A DNA stretch of 64,000 bases from Aphrocallistes beatrix (Eukaryota > Porifera > Hexactinellida > Sceptrulophora > Aphrocallistidae). Position numbers and translations under genes: made by a program. The stretch's first letter is position 1; each line of letters begins with the position of its first letter. The stretch covers positions 3,467,184 to 3,531,183 of the forward strand of contig OY725500.1 in assembly GCA_963281255.1 (NCBI GenBank), written 5' to 3'. This document shows positions 31,466-42,020 of the stretch, one piece after another. The notes beneath the pieces were generated by a model, which saw only the letters and a program-made list of their open reading frames with translations, ran no database searches and was not told where the DNA came from.

Positions 31466-32086
31466 TAGAACGAATTATAATTTTGTGTCTCGCGATTTAG
31501 AACCACTGTCGTAATGCTATTTTCCCATACATCACGATTTGTCACTTGCCATCACACGATTTAGTTAGATTACAGGTTGAGAGGCCTGAGGTTGATGAAA
31601 CAGGAAGAGAACGAATCCCATCAATCATACAATCTATTTTTGTATAAACTTAAAAATCTTAAGGAGAGTCCAGGGTTTTATAGAAAATCAAAAATAGATC
31701 CAGGATTTATCGGTTCATAGATGACGTGGTGTTCTAACTACTAATACTAGCTATGCCAATGCTTATAGTCCTTTTTTAACTTTATCATAGGATTTTCAGA
31801 TGAACGATGTTCATAGGAGATTATTGTGTACAGAGTTCCCTCCCTCCCCTTCCTCTCTCTTTCTCTTTCTCTCAGGGGTAATATTTCTGTGGCGATAAGT
31901 ATTATTCGAAGAGAGTACGGGTGTATAAAACTCAAAACAGGAGCACAGGGCAGAGAAGGAGTAGTTACAGCACTGGTATGTGATTTCTTGTTTCTTATTT
32001 TCTACATTAGTCATTGCTGAATATTTGTATTACAATATTTTAACCCTCCGTTGCATGTGAATGTGTCACTTTATTTCCGGTTTAAG

Positions 32087-32492
32087 CAGCGGTGTTTGGC
32101 CAAAAATAGAAGTGGGGGGGCGCTTCCTTCCCGTAAAAAAAGTTATATGTTTTTTCGTGAAACTTTAATCCCCTGATGGCAGGGGCGGATACAGGGTTTA
32201 GACTCAGGGGGGGGCAAAAGCGAGCGCAGGTAATGGGGGGTCTGGGGGGTAACCCTCCAGAAAAATTTTAAAACTTAAGGTGGTCAAATATCATTGTACA
32301 TCAATTCTTATCAAATCTCATACGGGATTTGAATTTCCTTCCTGTAACCTGATTACCACTTTGTGCTTTCATCGCCAATTCATCACAAGCGTTTGCGAGT
32401 ATATTTAGGTTTTAGTCAACATAGTGATAATGATACAATGCAAAAAAGTGGGGGGGCGGTGCCCCCCCGCGCCCCCCCCCCCAAACACCACT
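32087..32492. mobile_element. hAT-like element with GGTGTTTGG ends
   Basis: CAGCGGTGTTTGG at the left and (reversed) CAGTGGTGTTTGG at about 32504, with G/C runs inside both ends. The target duplication is unclear. It abuts or lies inside a family A copy. Confidence 0.6.
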
Positions 32493-32868
32493 GGTTATAA
32501 TCGATATCGCACGAAAAATCACCAAATTTGTCAAATTTTAAAATTTTGATGCCTAATGATGACGTCATAACAGGATGATGAGTCATCATTTTTTAATGAA
32601 AGTTGTGTCATATGTGAGATATATTAATATACATATTTTACTAAAATTTCAGCCTTTTACCACTTAAAATGGCTGAGTTATGGTCGAAAAACTGAAATTT
32701 CTCATTATAAAAAAAGGTGACAATGACATCATAATTCCATGGTGAGTCGACATTTTCGTCTGAGCTCAGAACTTGCTGGAGCCATAGCCAAAAAACTCTC
32801 ACATGCCAAAAATCAGCAGCTTTCTGGGCCTGACAGTTTCTTCAATCAATTCGTTACAGATAAGGATA
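32493..32868 (-). repeat. Dispersed family A, 3'-truncated copy
   Basis: Inverted copy from TTATAATCGATATCGCACG to CAATTCGTTACAGATAAGG. The structured 3' end is missing because of the hAT-like element. Confidence 0.8.
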
Positions 32869-33186
32869 ATGTGAATATTTTATGAGTTATTAACATATTG
32901 ATATATACAAGTACATATTCTCACCCTTTTTTAAAAAACTTATTTTATGCTAAAAGTAAGCACGGCTAATATAGGGTATTTCAATTTAAAGATTTCAAAT
33001 TTCACACTTAGAATGCTCAAAAATAAGTATTCCCCAGATGTTTTGAGATATTCACATTTCACGTTCCTTTCGAGTCATTTACTGGAGCTGCACTATCGGT
33101 ATGGCGACCGACATTTTTCCTTATTAATTTGAATTTAAAATAAAGTAATAATAAACCGGCTTTAACTGACCTGACTAATGATACAG

Positions 33187-33710
33187 GGTGACAATTAAGG
33201 TATGTTAAAAGTTCAATAGAGTTTAAAATTTTTAGACTACAATAATCCTACTAAGTAGTTATTATGGTGATTAGGATAGTAATTAGAATATTGCCAAGAA
33301 TGTTGAGATTATTTAATGAGTTATTTTACAAGACTTGGGACTGTATATAGTATGGTGTAGTTTGTAAAGAATAAAAATGTATCTTGGGTAACAAAAATCG
33401 CGAATCCAGGGCTCACACTTCTGCAAAAAATGTTCATAATCGATCTCCCATAAAGAGCACCAGATATCTTACGGTTACAATGGAGCTAGTTCATTCATTG
33501 GAGGGTTGAAATTAGCTATATTTTGCACAGTAAATCCCCAAATGCCACATCACCAAATTTTCGCTGCGACCCAGGAGTCATTTTTTTCATTCCAAAATCC
33601 ACCATACAAAATACAGTTCCAATTTCCAGGTCTTAGAATTGAAAACATCTCAAAATCCTTTTGGAAATTTAATACAGTTAAATACAGTTGAACTTTCAAC
33701 CCAGCCCTAT
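33187..33710. repeat. Diverged relative of the 30779 MITE
   Basis: Starts ACAGGGTGACAATTAAGG. Near 33560-33650 it shares TTCGCTGCG, CAGTTCCA and AGGTCTTAGA with the 30779-31465 element. Ends are weak. Confidence 0.5.
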
Positions 33711-34055
33711 AATAGCTAATAGAACAGATTTATTGTAAATAGGAACTCAGGTATCTTTATGTTGTGACTTTCTAAATACCATTCCTTCAAAATATCAGAA
33801 ATTTCTTGGCTGGCATTGAAATTGCCGATTTCAGCATCTATATTGATAATGGAAGGATAATGCTGCATTCTCCTATCAAACAGGTCATTATAATTCATTT
33901 TACGCCTTTATCAAGTTCTTCATGAAGTAGGGAAAGCGGAGTTTTAGTCTTTATTGATTCAATCACTCTAGTTTCCATTGAATAGAGCTTATCAAATTAT
34001 TTTATTTTATTGTCTTCGTTTGCAAATACAACTTCTTCAAATATCCTCTGATGGT
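33711..34055. other. No certain gene
   Basis: A 60-codon minus-strand frame at 33716-33898 looks protein-like but matches nothing I recognise. The rest is AT-rich. Confidence 0.3.
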
Positions 34056-34643
34056 TTAACCAATTGTCCGGATATAATAGTTTCTATCCTGTGGACGACT
34101 CCTCTTGCTATCCGGGGTTGTTTGGGGTCTCCAGCGAACACACCAGCGAACCTCCTGAGTAGATTGGCAATGGCACTCTTGATCTGGAGCTAAGGCCGGG
34201 TTGATTATATCTCGGTTGGGTGACCGTTCTATGTCTGTTTTGTCTTCAGTGATGGCAACAAAGGCTCTCGTGATCGGTTCTCCACCTTCAATAGCGGCCT
34301 GGGAGTCTTTCCAAACCCTGCCAAGACGTACTTGCTGACTTTTCCAATTGAACTCGGTAGTACCAAATTTCTTTAAGAGATCTCGTCCAAGAATGCAAGT
34401 CGTTTCCATACTTCTGAGTACATCGAAGTGTGGTCTAGTACCTGATTGTCTCCCAGGTGTAGTACCTGATTGTCTCCCAGGTCTAGTACCTGATTGTCTC
34501 CCAGGTGTAGTACCTGATTGTCTCCCAGGTGTAGTACCTGATTGTCTCCCAGGTCTAGTACCTGATTGTCTCCCAGGTGTAGTACTTGATTGTCTCCCGG
34601 GTCGAATACCAAGTCGAGCCTTCCTGTTACTTGCATAGCTCAC
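34056..34643 (-). pseudogene. LTR-retroelement protease/RT-linker fragment with an 8-residue tandem repeat
   Basis: Minus-strand frame. Its first part is a tandem array of the 8-residue unit PGRQSGTT/PGRQSGTR (24-bp unit, about seven copies, 34437-34610). Then comes TTCILGRDLLKKFGTTEFNW, the hydrophobic end of a gypsy-type protease, and a linker. RT itself is absent. The 24-bp repeat keeps frame, so it may have expanded while the gene was still coding. Confidence 0.6.
34437..34610 (-). repeat. 24-bp tandem repeat, about seven units
   Basis: Unit CTAGTACCTGATTGTCTCCC plus AGGT. There is alternation of GTAG/CTAG at the unit start. It has no unique spacers. Confidence 0.95.
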
Positions 34644-34860
34644 TTTTCGTGTTCGCCGCTAACTCTGCAAACCGAGGGTATGTTTGCTGAATGTTCATCT
34701 CAAATCTCCTTGAATTCTAATATGTTGTGTTGCTTGGTTTTTATGGCAATCAGAGGCTAAAGCCCGGCCTCACATAAGTAAGTTGACGAAAATGGGTTAA
34801 GAATCAGAATAAACATTCTGTTGATTTTCGAGAATACTGGTACATCAACCCAGAATTTTG
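34640..34860. repeat. Dispersed repeat shared with 50445-50690
   Basis: About 220 bp including AACTCTGCAAACCGAGGGTA and GAGGCTAAAGCCCGGCCTCA, nearly the same at 50445-50690 in the same orientation. At both sites protease-like retroelement pieces lie nearby, so it may be part of an LTR or leader. Confidence 0.75.
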
Positions 34861-34869
34861 GACTCGAAG

Positions 34870-35310
34870 TGAAATATTATATATTAAAATGCTAGGATTT
34901 TTGTTTGTTTGTTTGTTTTGTCCGAATTGATTGAGGAATTGGGAAGTCATAGAGATGTGAAAATTGGAATGTTGATGTCAAATGATATGACTACGATTAA
35001 GTTCTAAGATCTAAGCGAAATTTTCACACCTCTGCAAAAAAACAAATTTTCACACCTTTTCTATACAAAATAAATGACTACACTATCACAATAGAAACCA
35101 TTGTACGACACTACAATAGATCGTCATTGTTAATAATACTTCAAAGCCACAACTTATGTATGATATCTTAAATGTATTATAGTGTATAGCAATAAAAAAG
35201 ATTATGTGCATATTTTCACACCATTTGAAGAATTTAAAGTATGCTAGAGACTAGCTTCCAACGGGTGACATGGGGTTTTCAGGGGTGTAGATTTCGAATA
35301 TAGTTTAAGC
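34870..35310 (+). repeat. Dispersed family B, 5' part
   Basis: Begins TATTAAAATGCTAGGATTTT and contains TCCGAATTGATTGAGGAATT and GAGACTAGCTTCCAACGGG, as in the copy at 47165-47926. The 3' end is missing; the OTU fragment follows directly. Confidence 0.75.
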
Positions 35311-35810
35311 TATGAAATAACAACATGAGAGGTTTTTCCTGAAAAACATTGTTGATGGGTAGTTGGAGTGGACTGCTCTCTTTATATACATCTATGAACA
35401 TCCATTTATTAGGATCAGAATCAGTTGCATTGAGATAACTAACGTTAACACGTGCTAGTATTCCGAACATTATCAATTCATTTATTGATCCCCATGTGTT
35501 GTTCGGAAGCATTTCACGTATGTGCCGGTACAAATCAATCTCGTTATAACCTTGTAAACCACAAAATGCTCCAAAATATGGGCTTTTCTCAAAAGTATTC
35601 AACAAATTTGATCGAATATTATAATGTTCAGTCTCATCTCCAAATACTATGTGGGATAGTGCTCGGAAAAAGCAATTTCCATCTGCACAAACCGGCACTG
35701 CTTTCAAGTTAAATAATTGTCCCAGGTTATCATTAATAAATGAATAATATGTTCTCAAGTGAGTGGTATAAGCAATGCTACGACTTCGAATAGGTATCTC
35801 CCAAGATTAA
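35279..35810 (-). pseudogene. OTU-type cysteine protease domain
   Basis: The minus-strand reading shows VPVCADGNCFFRALSHIVFG, the OTU motif with catalytic Asp and Cys. It continues with SNLLNTFEKSPYFGAF and EIDLYRHIREMLPNNTWGSI, matching the OTU fold. The carboxyl end LMLLFHSLNY may lack the usual catalytic His-Tyr pair (Asn-Tyr there), so activity is doubtful. The frame has no ATG and runs on upstream, so it is part of a larger protein downstream of the endonuclease. OTU domains occur in Helentron-type transposons as well as in deubiquitinases. Confidence 0.75.
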
Positions 35811-36044
35811 TGCTCTCTGCTAGTACTTGGCGCATTGGATCATAAAATATGTTAATAATTGATTTATCGTGAAGATTCTGTTGTGGAGAGGAAGGTAGGA
35901 CACAATCTAAAATCAAATCTGGCGAGGGTGTTGTTTTGACACATTTCTTAATTGGGCTAGGTTCAAAATCCATTGTATCTTCATCATCTAGATCAAAGGA
36001 ATGATTTCCTTTATCAATAATATTATTTTCAGGTAGAATATTGT
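35811..36044 (-). pseudogene. Acidic linker between endonuclease and OTU
   Basis: A frame reading DLDDEDTMDFEPSPIKK and onward, not homologous to anything I recognise. It joins the endonuclease and OTU in order but in a different frame from both. Confidence 0.45.
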
Positions 36045-36950
36045 TCAAATGTCTGAATTATTCATTAACTTCTCAGAGGAACATTCATTCAAAAATATAA
36101 ACATAGGTTTGTGATCACTGAAATAGGATTCAAAAGCTAGTGAATCCAAATTAAGTGCAGGGACAGCAAATACACAATCAAGTTTTGAATAATAATCTGT
36201 AGAACTAGTAGTCGATTTGGAATTATAATTATGAGACATCATAAATTTGAACAAGGTTTGTCTATTATTTGATTCTGTCAATAAATCAACATTCAAATCA
36301 CCAACAATGATAGATATCTTCGGATGGGTATTCAAAATGCTCTCTGAATCTATAACAAATTCTTGTATTTTTGATTGAGGGGATCTATACACAGCTAATA
36401 ACTCGATGGGTTCTCTTGTTTTGGGATCTGGAAAGCGAATTCCAATATATTCAATTTTCCCTTTTGAATAATATCTGGGCTGAGATAGGAACACAGTACA
36501 GTCCTGGTTCTTGCAATATATATGGGAGCCACTGCCAGCTGTACGTTGTTTACCAACGACTCTGGTAATTTGTCTGGCCGTGCGAGAGAGATTTTCTTTC
36601 AATTTGAATTGATCATCTTTTCTCTATGCATGATGCCTGGCCCTGCGAGAGAGATTTTCATTCAATTTGAATTGATCATCTTTTCTCTCTTCATGATGCC
36701 TGGCCCTGCGAGAGAGATTTTCATTTAATTTGAATTGATCATCCTTTCTCTCTTCATGATGTCTCATTCTTCTCTCGAAATTTTCAAGGGTACGTGTATG
36801 AGGATCCTTTATCTCATTTTTGAGTTTAATTGATCTTATAGCATTTTCAGATGAGCAGTACTCCTCATCTGTTCTGTTTTTTGAGAGCATTCCTTTGTGT
36901 GGCAAGCTTGTTTCGATATACTTTGCGTTTTCGTGATTTTCTAGCAACAC
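36045..36950 (-). pseudogene. Basic-repeat plus APE-type endonuclease, Helentron-like
   Basis: One frame interrupted by a single TAG at 36624-36626, where neighbouring repeat units have GAG (Glu). The first part has at least three units of ERKDDQFKLNENLSRRARHH (about 21 residues), like the Arg/Lys-rich repeats of Helitron proteins. The second part is an endonuclease-exonuclease-phosphatase domain with ISIIVGDLNVD (catalytic Asp/Asn) and a closing SDHKPMF (catalytic Asp-His). The gene order repeat-EN-OTU on one strand suggests a Helentron relic. Rep and helicase domains were not found, so the class is inferred. Confidence 0.7.
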
Positions 36951-37050
36951 TAGCGCGTGAAATTATATCTGAATACCCATCTGATTGTGAGTTAATATTG
37001 AACATCGCCAGTGATGATGCTAGAACAGATTCCTGAGAACCCACTGAATC
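36880..37050 (-). pseudogene. Upstream frame of the same relic
   Basis: Reads VARKSRKRKVYRNKLATQRN in another frame, joining the basic-repeat part after a frameshift. It supports a continuous ancestral protein. Confidence 0.5.
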
Positions 37051-37369
37051 TATTGATAGATTATGTGATCCACTAATTGTGTATCAACTGAACCATAATA
37101 TGATGGTGGATTGAGAGATTCATCTTGAGAAGATTGTTTAGATGTTATCATCGGTGAGGTGGGTGCAGAACAGACCAGTCGTTGAACATGTGCTTTTGTT
37201 GAGGCAGAATGAATACCGAAAGGTAAATTTATCTTTTGCATGATAAATGCTATGGAAATAATAATAATATTAATATCAGGAATATCAGGAAAAAAAATGG
37301 GAGGAAAAGAAAAAATAAGAATAAGAAATAAGAAAAAAATGGGAGGAAATAGAAAAAAAAAAAGAAAAA

Positions 37370-37860
37370 ACAACATTATTTTCACTTTTGCTAGGTCATC
37401 ATCACCTAAGAGTGCCGATGTCATCATAATATTGTAGAGTGTTCAATGCTAAACAGTTCATCCGTCATTTGTTCACTTCTACCTTTTCTCTAACTCGAGT
37501 TATCGAGCTTTGAATATTTTTGAGCAAATATTGAAAATGATGACAGCATAATGTTTTGATTAGTCATAACTATGGTGTTATTAGGGACGATGGTTCCATA
37601 TTGGAATATGTTGCTCACAGAGCCATTCTCTACCTTCAGTATAAATCTCAAGTTTATACGATGAAAACTGCACATTTTGCATTTTGATGACGTCATCGTC
37701 ACCTTAGGGTGATGATGTCATATTGTAGAATGTTTAAAGTTGAACATTTCATCCGTCATATGTTTACTTCTATCTATTCTCTAACTCGAGTTATCGAAAT
37801 TTGAATATTTAATGAGATAATGACGAGAAGCACAATAAAAATGTGACAATGACGTCATAA
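37370..37860. repeat. Direct duplication in the leader of the Helentron-like relic
   Basis: About 110 bp near 37400-37515 and 37690-37805 share CATCCGTCAT, CTAACTCGAGTTATCGA and TTTGAATATTT, a tandem duplication with a period of about 290 bp. Confidence 0.7.
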
Positions 37861-37990
37861 TTCGTTGATGAGTCGGCATTTTGGTCTGAGCTCAGAACTT
37901 AGTGGAGCCATAGCCAAAAGACTCTCACATGCCAAAAATCAGCTTTCTTTGCCTGGCAGTTTCTTCAATCAATTCGTTACAGATAGATAT
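37680..37990 (-). repeat. Family A 5' end, upstream of the endonuclease/OTU relic
   Basis: Reads, on the minus strand, AACGAATTGATTGAAGAAAC then CAAAGAAAGCTGATTTTTGG and a CRE-containing body. It points into the endonuclease-OTU genes, so this could be the 5' terminus of the autonomous element. Confidence 0.7.
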
Positions 37991-38225
37991 ATATACAGGC
38001 AGCCCTCGCCGTTCGCGAGTTTACCATTCGCGGAAAATTTTGTCTTGTTTTGCTTTTCGCGACTCGTTCCCTCGACTATTCGCGGTTTTCGTTACTCTCT
38101 TCGGTAGTTCCATGCACTGCCATAAGTCTATAACCTTATACGTATCTACAATTTAGGTTTAGTACTGTTGCGTGATATCTTGAGATCCTAGTATTAAGTA
38201 ACCATGGATGATTTAGTACCGTGAT

Positions 38226-39420
38226 GGGGGCGCTACATTAGTTAGAATTTTATCAACTGTCACTAGTTAGAATTGTTTTTTGAGTAGATTGCCACAAGTT
38301 AGAATCGTTTTTTAAGAAAGAACATTTAATTAAAATAAATAAAATAAAATGTGAAAACAAAGAAAATAATAAATAAAAGAAGTAGAACAATGAAAATGAT
38401 AAATAAAATTAGTTGAACAATGAAAATGATAAATAAAATTAGTAGAAAATGAAGATAATGAAGAAAAATGGAAAATGATGAAAAAATGGAAAAATCCTAA
38501 TTAAAAATTTGGAATATGCTCTGAATACTAGGGCGACATACCGGACAAGGCTGTCCCAATTCTTCCAGCCTTTCGCTACATTCTTTACAACACTGAGCAT
38601 GCCTACAAGGCATAAATACCCAAGTAGTTGTTCGTGGCAATAAACATACGGCATATTTATTTTCTGATGGGTCAATTTCATCATCCTCATCTTCTGAATT
38701 TTCCGAATCACTGGGGAGATAAATATCATGTGTTTTTATCTTCCCCATAGTTTGGCTGATTGTTTGGAGGAATTCCCATGGAGAACAGTCCCCATCGCGT
38801 AATTTTTGTGTCTTCATCCAAATACGCTGGGTAAAATGGAGCCAACAGCCATACATTTTTATATGAGGATAGACTTCTTTTAAGGCATTTCGAGCAGCTA
38901 GTTCCCAGTCCGCCATCGCTGCTAGAGGTTTGAAATGGGGTAGTTTTATACTAATATTTTCCAATACTGCTTGGTATAAATATTGACTCTTTGCGGTCAT
39001 CAGGCAGTGAATTGCGGGTAGAGAATGCTTCCCCACAGCTATAAATATAGTCTAAAGTTGAGAGAACTGAATTGGTACAGGGAAAAATGTTCCATCGAAC
39101 TGGATATTAGTAATTTCTGATAATATATTCATTTTATCTGAGTAAAAAACAACTCCAGTATGATTCCCGCAACTTACAGAGAATTTGTAATATTCTCCAA
39201 AAGTTGATGTCGGCAACATATCGCAGAATTCTGAAGCCGTCTGAGGGATTATCAGTTGAAGTTTTCTTCTGGCACGATACATTGATGATTCACATTCTGT
39301 AAATGAAATGTCACAAGCAGAAGGATGATTTCTTGTTACATCATTGAAAATTTGTCTGAGATTGCCTTGCGAAGATTTGGAAATCGTTTTGCATTTGCTT
39401 TTAGTTATGTGTCGCGTGCC
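38226..39420 (-). mobile_element. MULE-RING transposon relic A
   Basis: GGGGGCGCTACATTAG at the left end (3' of the gene) is followed by CACTAGTTAGAATT-type repeats. The transposase relic is on the minus strand. The 5' end was not found. Confidence 0.75.
38497..39420 (-). pseudogene. MULE transposase with C-terminal RING finger, copy A
   Basis: Minus strand. The amino part reads RQIFNDVTR and MYRARRKLQL. It is followed by the MULE DDE domain: IQFDGTFFPVP (first Asp), MADWELAARNA (second acidic position), YGCWLHFTQRIW (C/H motif). The carboxyl end has YAVCLLPRTTT...PCRHAQCCKEC...CPVCRPS, a C3HC4 RING of the IAP/MDM2 type. A stop follows FSQL at about 39052, and the section between KTQKLR and DGDCSPWEF is deleted relative to copy B. 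Family knowledge: MULE_tpase is a cut-and-paste transposase domain; a RING at its end would suggest ubiquitin ligase activity. Confidence 0.82.
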
Positions 39421-39935
39421 ACTAAATTGTGTCGCGAGCCATCAAATTTTATCATGTGCCACAATTTAGTGCCACAATGAAACTGATTGAACTACAAGGC
39501 CATTTGAGTAAGCCAAACAAAGTCTCAGAATGCTACGATATCTCAAAATATTACGATCTCAAGATATCACGGTACTAAATCATCCATGGTTACTTTATAC
39601 TAGGATCTCAAGATATCACGTAACAGTACTAAAGGCTAGACTTTACTAACTATGTAGGTATGGTACTTAGGTTTGCTAATAGGGGAGCTATATCTTTCAT
39701 TTATCACTTCATGTATTATTACCATTTCACTTGTGCTAGTGTTTGTATCAGTATTACAGCTCAACTATTGAATCAATAATGTATTTAGCAAACTGTATCT
39801 AGCGTCGTTTTATAATCTAGGAACATAACCCCACTATTCTCATTGAACTAACGTCTTGCCGTTCGCGATTTTACCATTCGCGGCAATTCTCAGGAACGTA
39901 ACCCCCGCGAACGGCGAGGGATACCTGTATATATA

Positions 39936-40375
39936 CAGTACCCGGACAAAAGTATTCGACCACCACAGAAACCTCCATACAAATGATATTAAAGTGGGTA
40001 TATTCATAAAGGAATATATACTCAAACCGTTAGGAATACGTACTTATAATTGATAGCCTCAACTCAATTACTAACTCCCAAGTTAATAAATATCAATATT
40101 TGATACTTGATACTACTTGTCCCAAGTCACAGCCATTATATCTGATGGCGATTAATGACACAAAGTGGCAGAGGTTGATAATTTTCTACATAAGAATAAG
40201 TATTTGAGTTGAGACTCTGAATTACGAGTAATTAGAATGTGTAGATTACGAATCTGAAATAAAAAATAGAGTATTTTCTTCTGTTTGAGGACATGTTCCT
40301 TTTTTGAATAGTTCCAATTTAATACTATTTGTATGGAAGTTTTCGTGGTGGTTGAATACTTTTGTCCGGGTAGTG
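39936..40375. mobile_element. Tc1-like MITE, CAGTACCCGG family
   Basis: CAGTACCCGGACAAAAGTAT with inverted CACTACCCGGACAAAAGTAT, next to TA on both sides. Abuts a second member. Confidence 0.85.
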
Positions 40376-40381
40376 TATATA

Positions 40382-40857
40382 CAGTACCCGGACAAAAGTA
40401 TTTGCACACTTCATTATCTTACGTGCATTTAATACTAAAGTGGATCTATTCATTAAGATTAAAACTCCGAAACGGTAAGTGATACAACTAATCGAATTTC
40501 AAATTCGAAATCTTCGCATTCGAATTAGTTATTGTAGGATATATCTAATCAATTACTAATTCCCAATTATTTCAAATTATCAATCACTGCCACCTTGTGC
40601 CACATATGTCCCTTTTTATCACTATACATGATGGTGATGTACTACCCCTTGTGCCACAGGTTGATAATCTTACTCATTGGGTTGTGCAATTTGTTAGAAA
40701 TCTTCAACTATTACTAATTCGAATGTGAAGATTTCGAATCTTAAATCAGACTCTTAAATCTTTTAGAGTTTGAATACTTTTCCCTTCATGAAAAGACCAA
40801 TTTAGTACTATTTGATGGGGAAGAATATAGTGTACAAATACTTTTGTCCGGGTACTG
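40382..40857. mobile_element. Tc1-like MITE, CAGTACCCGG family, second copy
   Basis: CAGTACCCGGACAAAAGTAT and an exact inverted end at 40841-40857. Different interior from its neighbour. Confidence 0.88.
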
Positions 40858-40880
40858 TATATATATGCTATATATATATA

Positions 40881-41504
40881 TTAGGGTGCTCCAAAAAATT
40901 CGAAAGTTGAAATATTTAGATGCACACTTTTCGAATAGTAGACATTGATCACCAAGTATGCACGGCAAAATTTTCAAGCAATTAGGAGATGATTTAGTGG
41001 TCGCGCAAAGTAGGCTCCTCCTGGCGCAGATTTATAATGGGATATGTCCGGTTTGAGGCTTAAAGTTGTAAAAGACGTACTTCTGATATTCAAATATACA
41101 AGAAGCTACCAGTTCGGAGATATTGATGAAAACAGTTGCGATCAGTCTTAGTCATTGAAATTATTAAGGGTCGCAAATGTTTTCACCAATATCTCCGAAC
41201 TGGTAGCTATAGCTTTTAGGTTATTAAAATGTATTATTAGCTGATATAAAACCACCCCCAAATATCACAAAAAATACAGTTACTAGTATATTTGAATATC
41301 AGAAGTACGTCTTTTACAACTTTAAGCCTCAAACCGGACATATCCCATTATAAATCTGCGCCAGGAGGAGCCTACTTTGCGCGACCACTAAATCATCTCC
41401 TAATTGCTTGAAAATTTTGCCGTGCATACTTGGTGATAAATGTCTACTATTCGAAGAGTGTGCATCTAAATATTTCAACTTTCGAATTTTTTGGAGCACC
41501 CTAA
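40881..41504. mobile_element. Long palindromic element, TTAGGGTGCTCCAAAA ends
   Basis: About 270-bp arms starting TTAGGGTGCTCCAAAAAATT, separated by about 50 bp, near-perfectly inverted and flanked by TA repeats. The ends look mariner-like. No coding capacity. Confidence 0.9.
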
Positions 41505-41512
41505 TATATATA

Positions 41513-41968
41513 TATGTCATGGGGGAACTTCAAATCTGGGGGAATTTGAAGTTCCCCCAGGGGAAATTCAAATTGGAGTTTCCACTGGGGGAAATTTCAA
41601 TTGGAGTTTCCCCAAGTGGAATTTTAAATTCCACTAGTGGGAACTCCAATTGGAATTTGCCCTGGGGGAATTTAAAATTCTAAAGACTAGATTTTGTCGT
41701 ACAAAAAATTTGAATTTGCCCTGGGGGAATTTAAAATTCTCAAATTGGAGTTTCCACTGGGGGAAATTTCAATTGGAGTTTCCCCTAGTGGAAACTCCAA
41801 TTTTTTGTACAACAAAATCTAGTCTTTAGAATTTTAAATTCCCCCAGGGAAAATTCAAATTGGAGTTCCCACTAGGGGAATTTAAAATTCCACTTGGGGA
41901 AACTCCAATTTAAATTCCCCCTGGGGGAACTTCAAATTCCCCCAGATTTGAAGTTCCCCCATGACATA
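41513..41968. mobile_element. Palindromic element, ATGGGGGAACTTCAAAT ends
   Basis: TATGTCATGGGGGAACTTCA and its exact inverse at the right. The interior is many GGGGGAA/TTCCCCC blocks in both orientations, including inverted AAATTGGAGTTTCC. Confidence 0.88.
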
Positions 41969-41993
41969 TACACAAACAAACAAACAATCAAAC

Positions 41994-42020
41994 ATTAATC
42001 GAGTTATAATAGTAAGGATT
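41994..42020 (-). repeat. Family A 5' end fragment
   Basis: ATTAATCGAGTTATAATAGT matches the inverted 5' start of family A; nothing else follows. Confidence 0.5.

Larger units (their letters stand above)
30120..32010. repeat. Right arm of large inverted duplication (contains ELOF1 copy 2)
   Basis: Inverted counterpart of 20255-21950. It is enlarged by a 687-bp MITE (30779-31465) that the left arm lacks, showing that this insertion came after the duplication. Confidence 0.85.
38160..39634. mobile_element. AGTACTGTTGCGTG foldback element, arms around relic A
   Basis: Left arm about 38160-38225 and right arm 39569-39634 are inverted copies (AGTACTGTTGCGTGATATCT and its complement, then CCATGGATGATTTAGTACC). 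The right arm continues into TTTGAGATATCGTAGCATTC and TGTCGCGTGCCAC, shared with 52713-53723. The left arm is cut where GGGGGCGCTAC begins. Confidence 0.75.
37996..39927. mobile_element. TA-flanked element with CCTCGCCGTTCGCG ends, hosting other elements
   Basis: CAGGCAGCCCTCGCCGTTCG at the left and (reversed) CAGGTATCCCTCGCCGTTCG at the right, both next to TATA. Tigger/Tc1-like ends. The inside is occupied by the AGTACTG foldback and the transposase-RING relic A. Confidence 0.75.
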
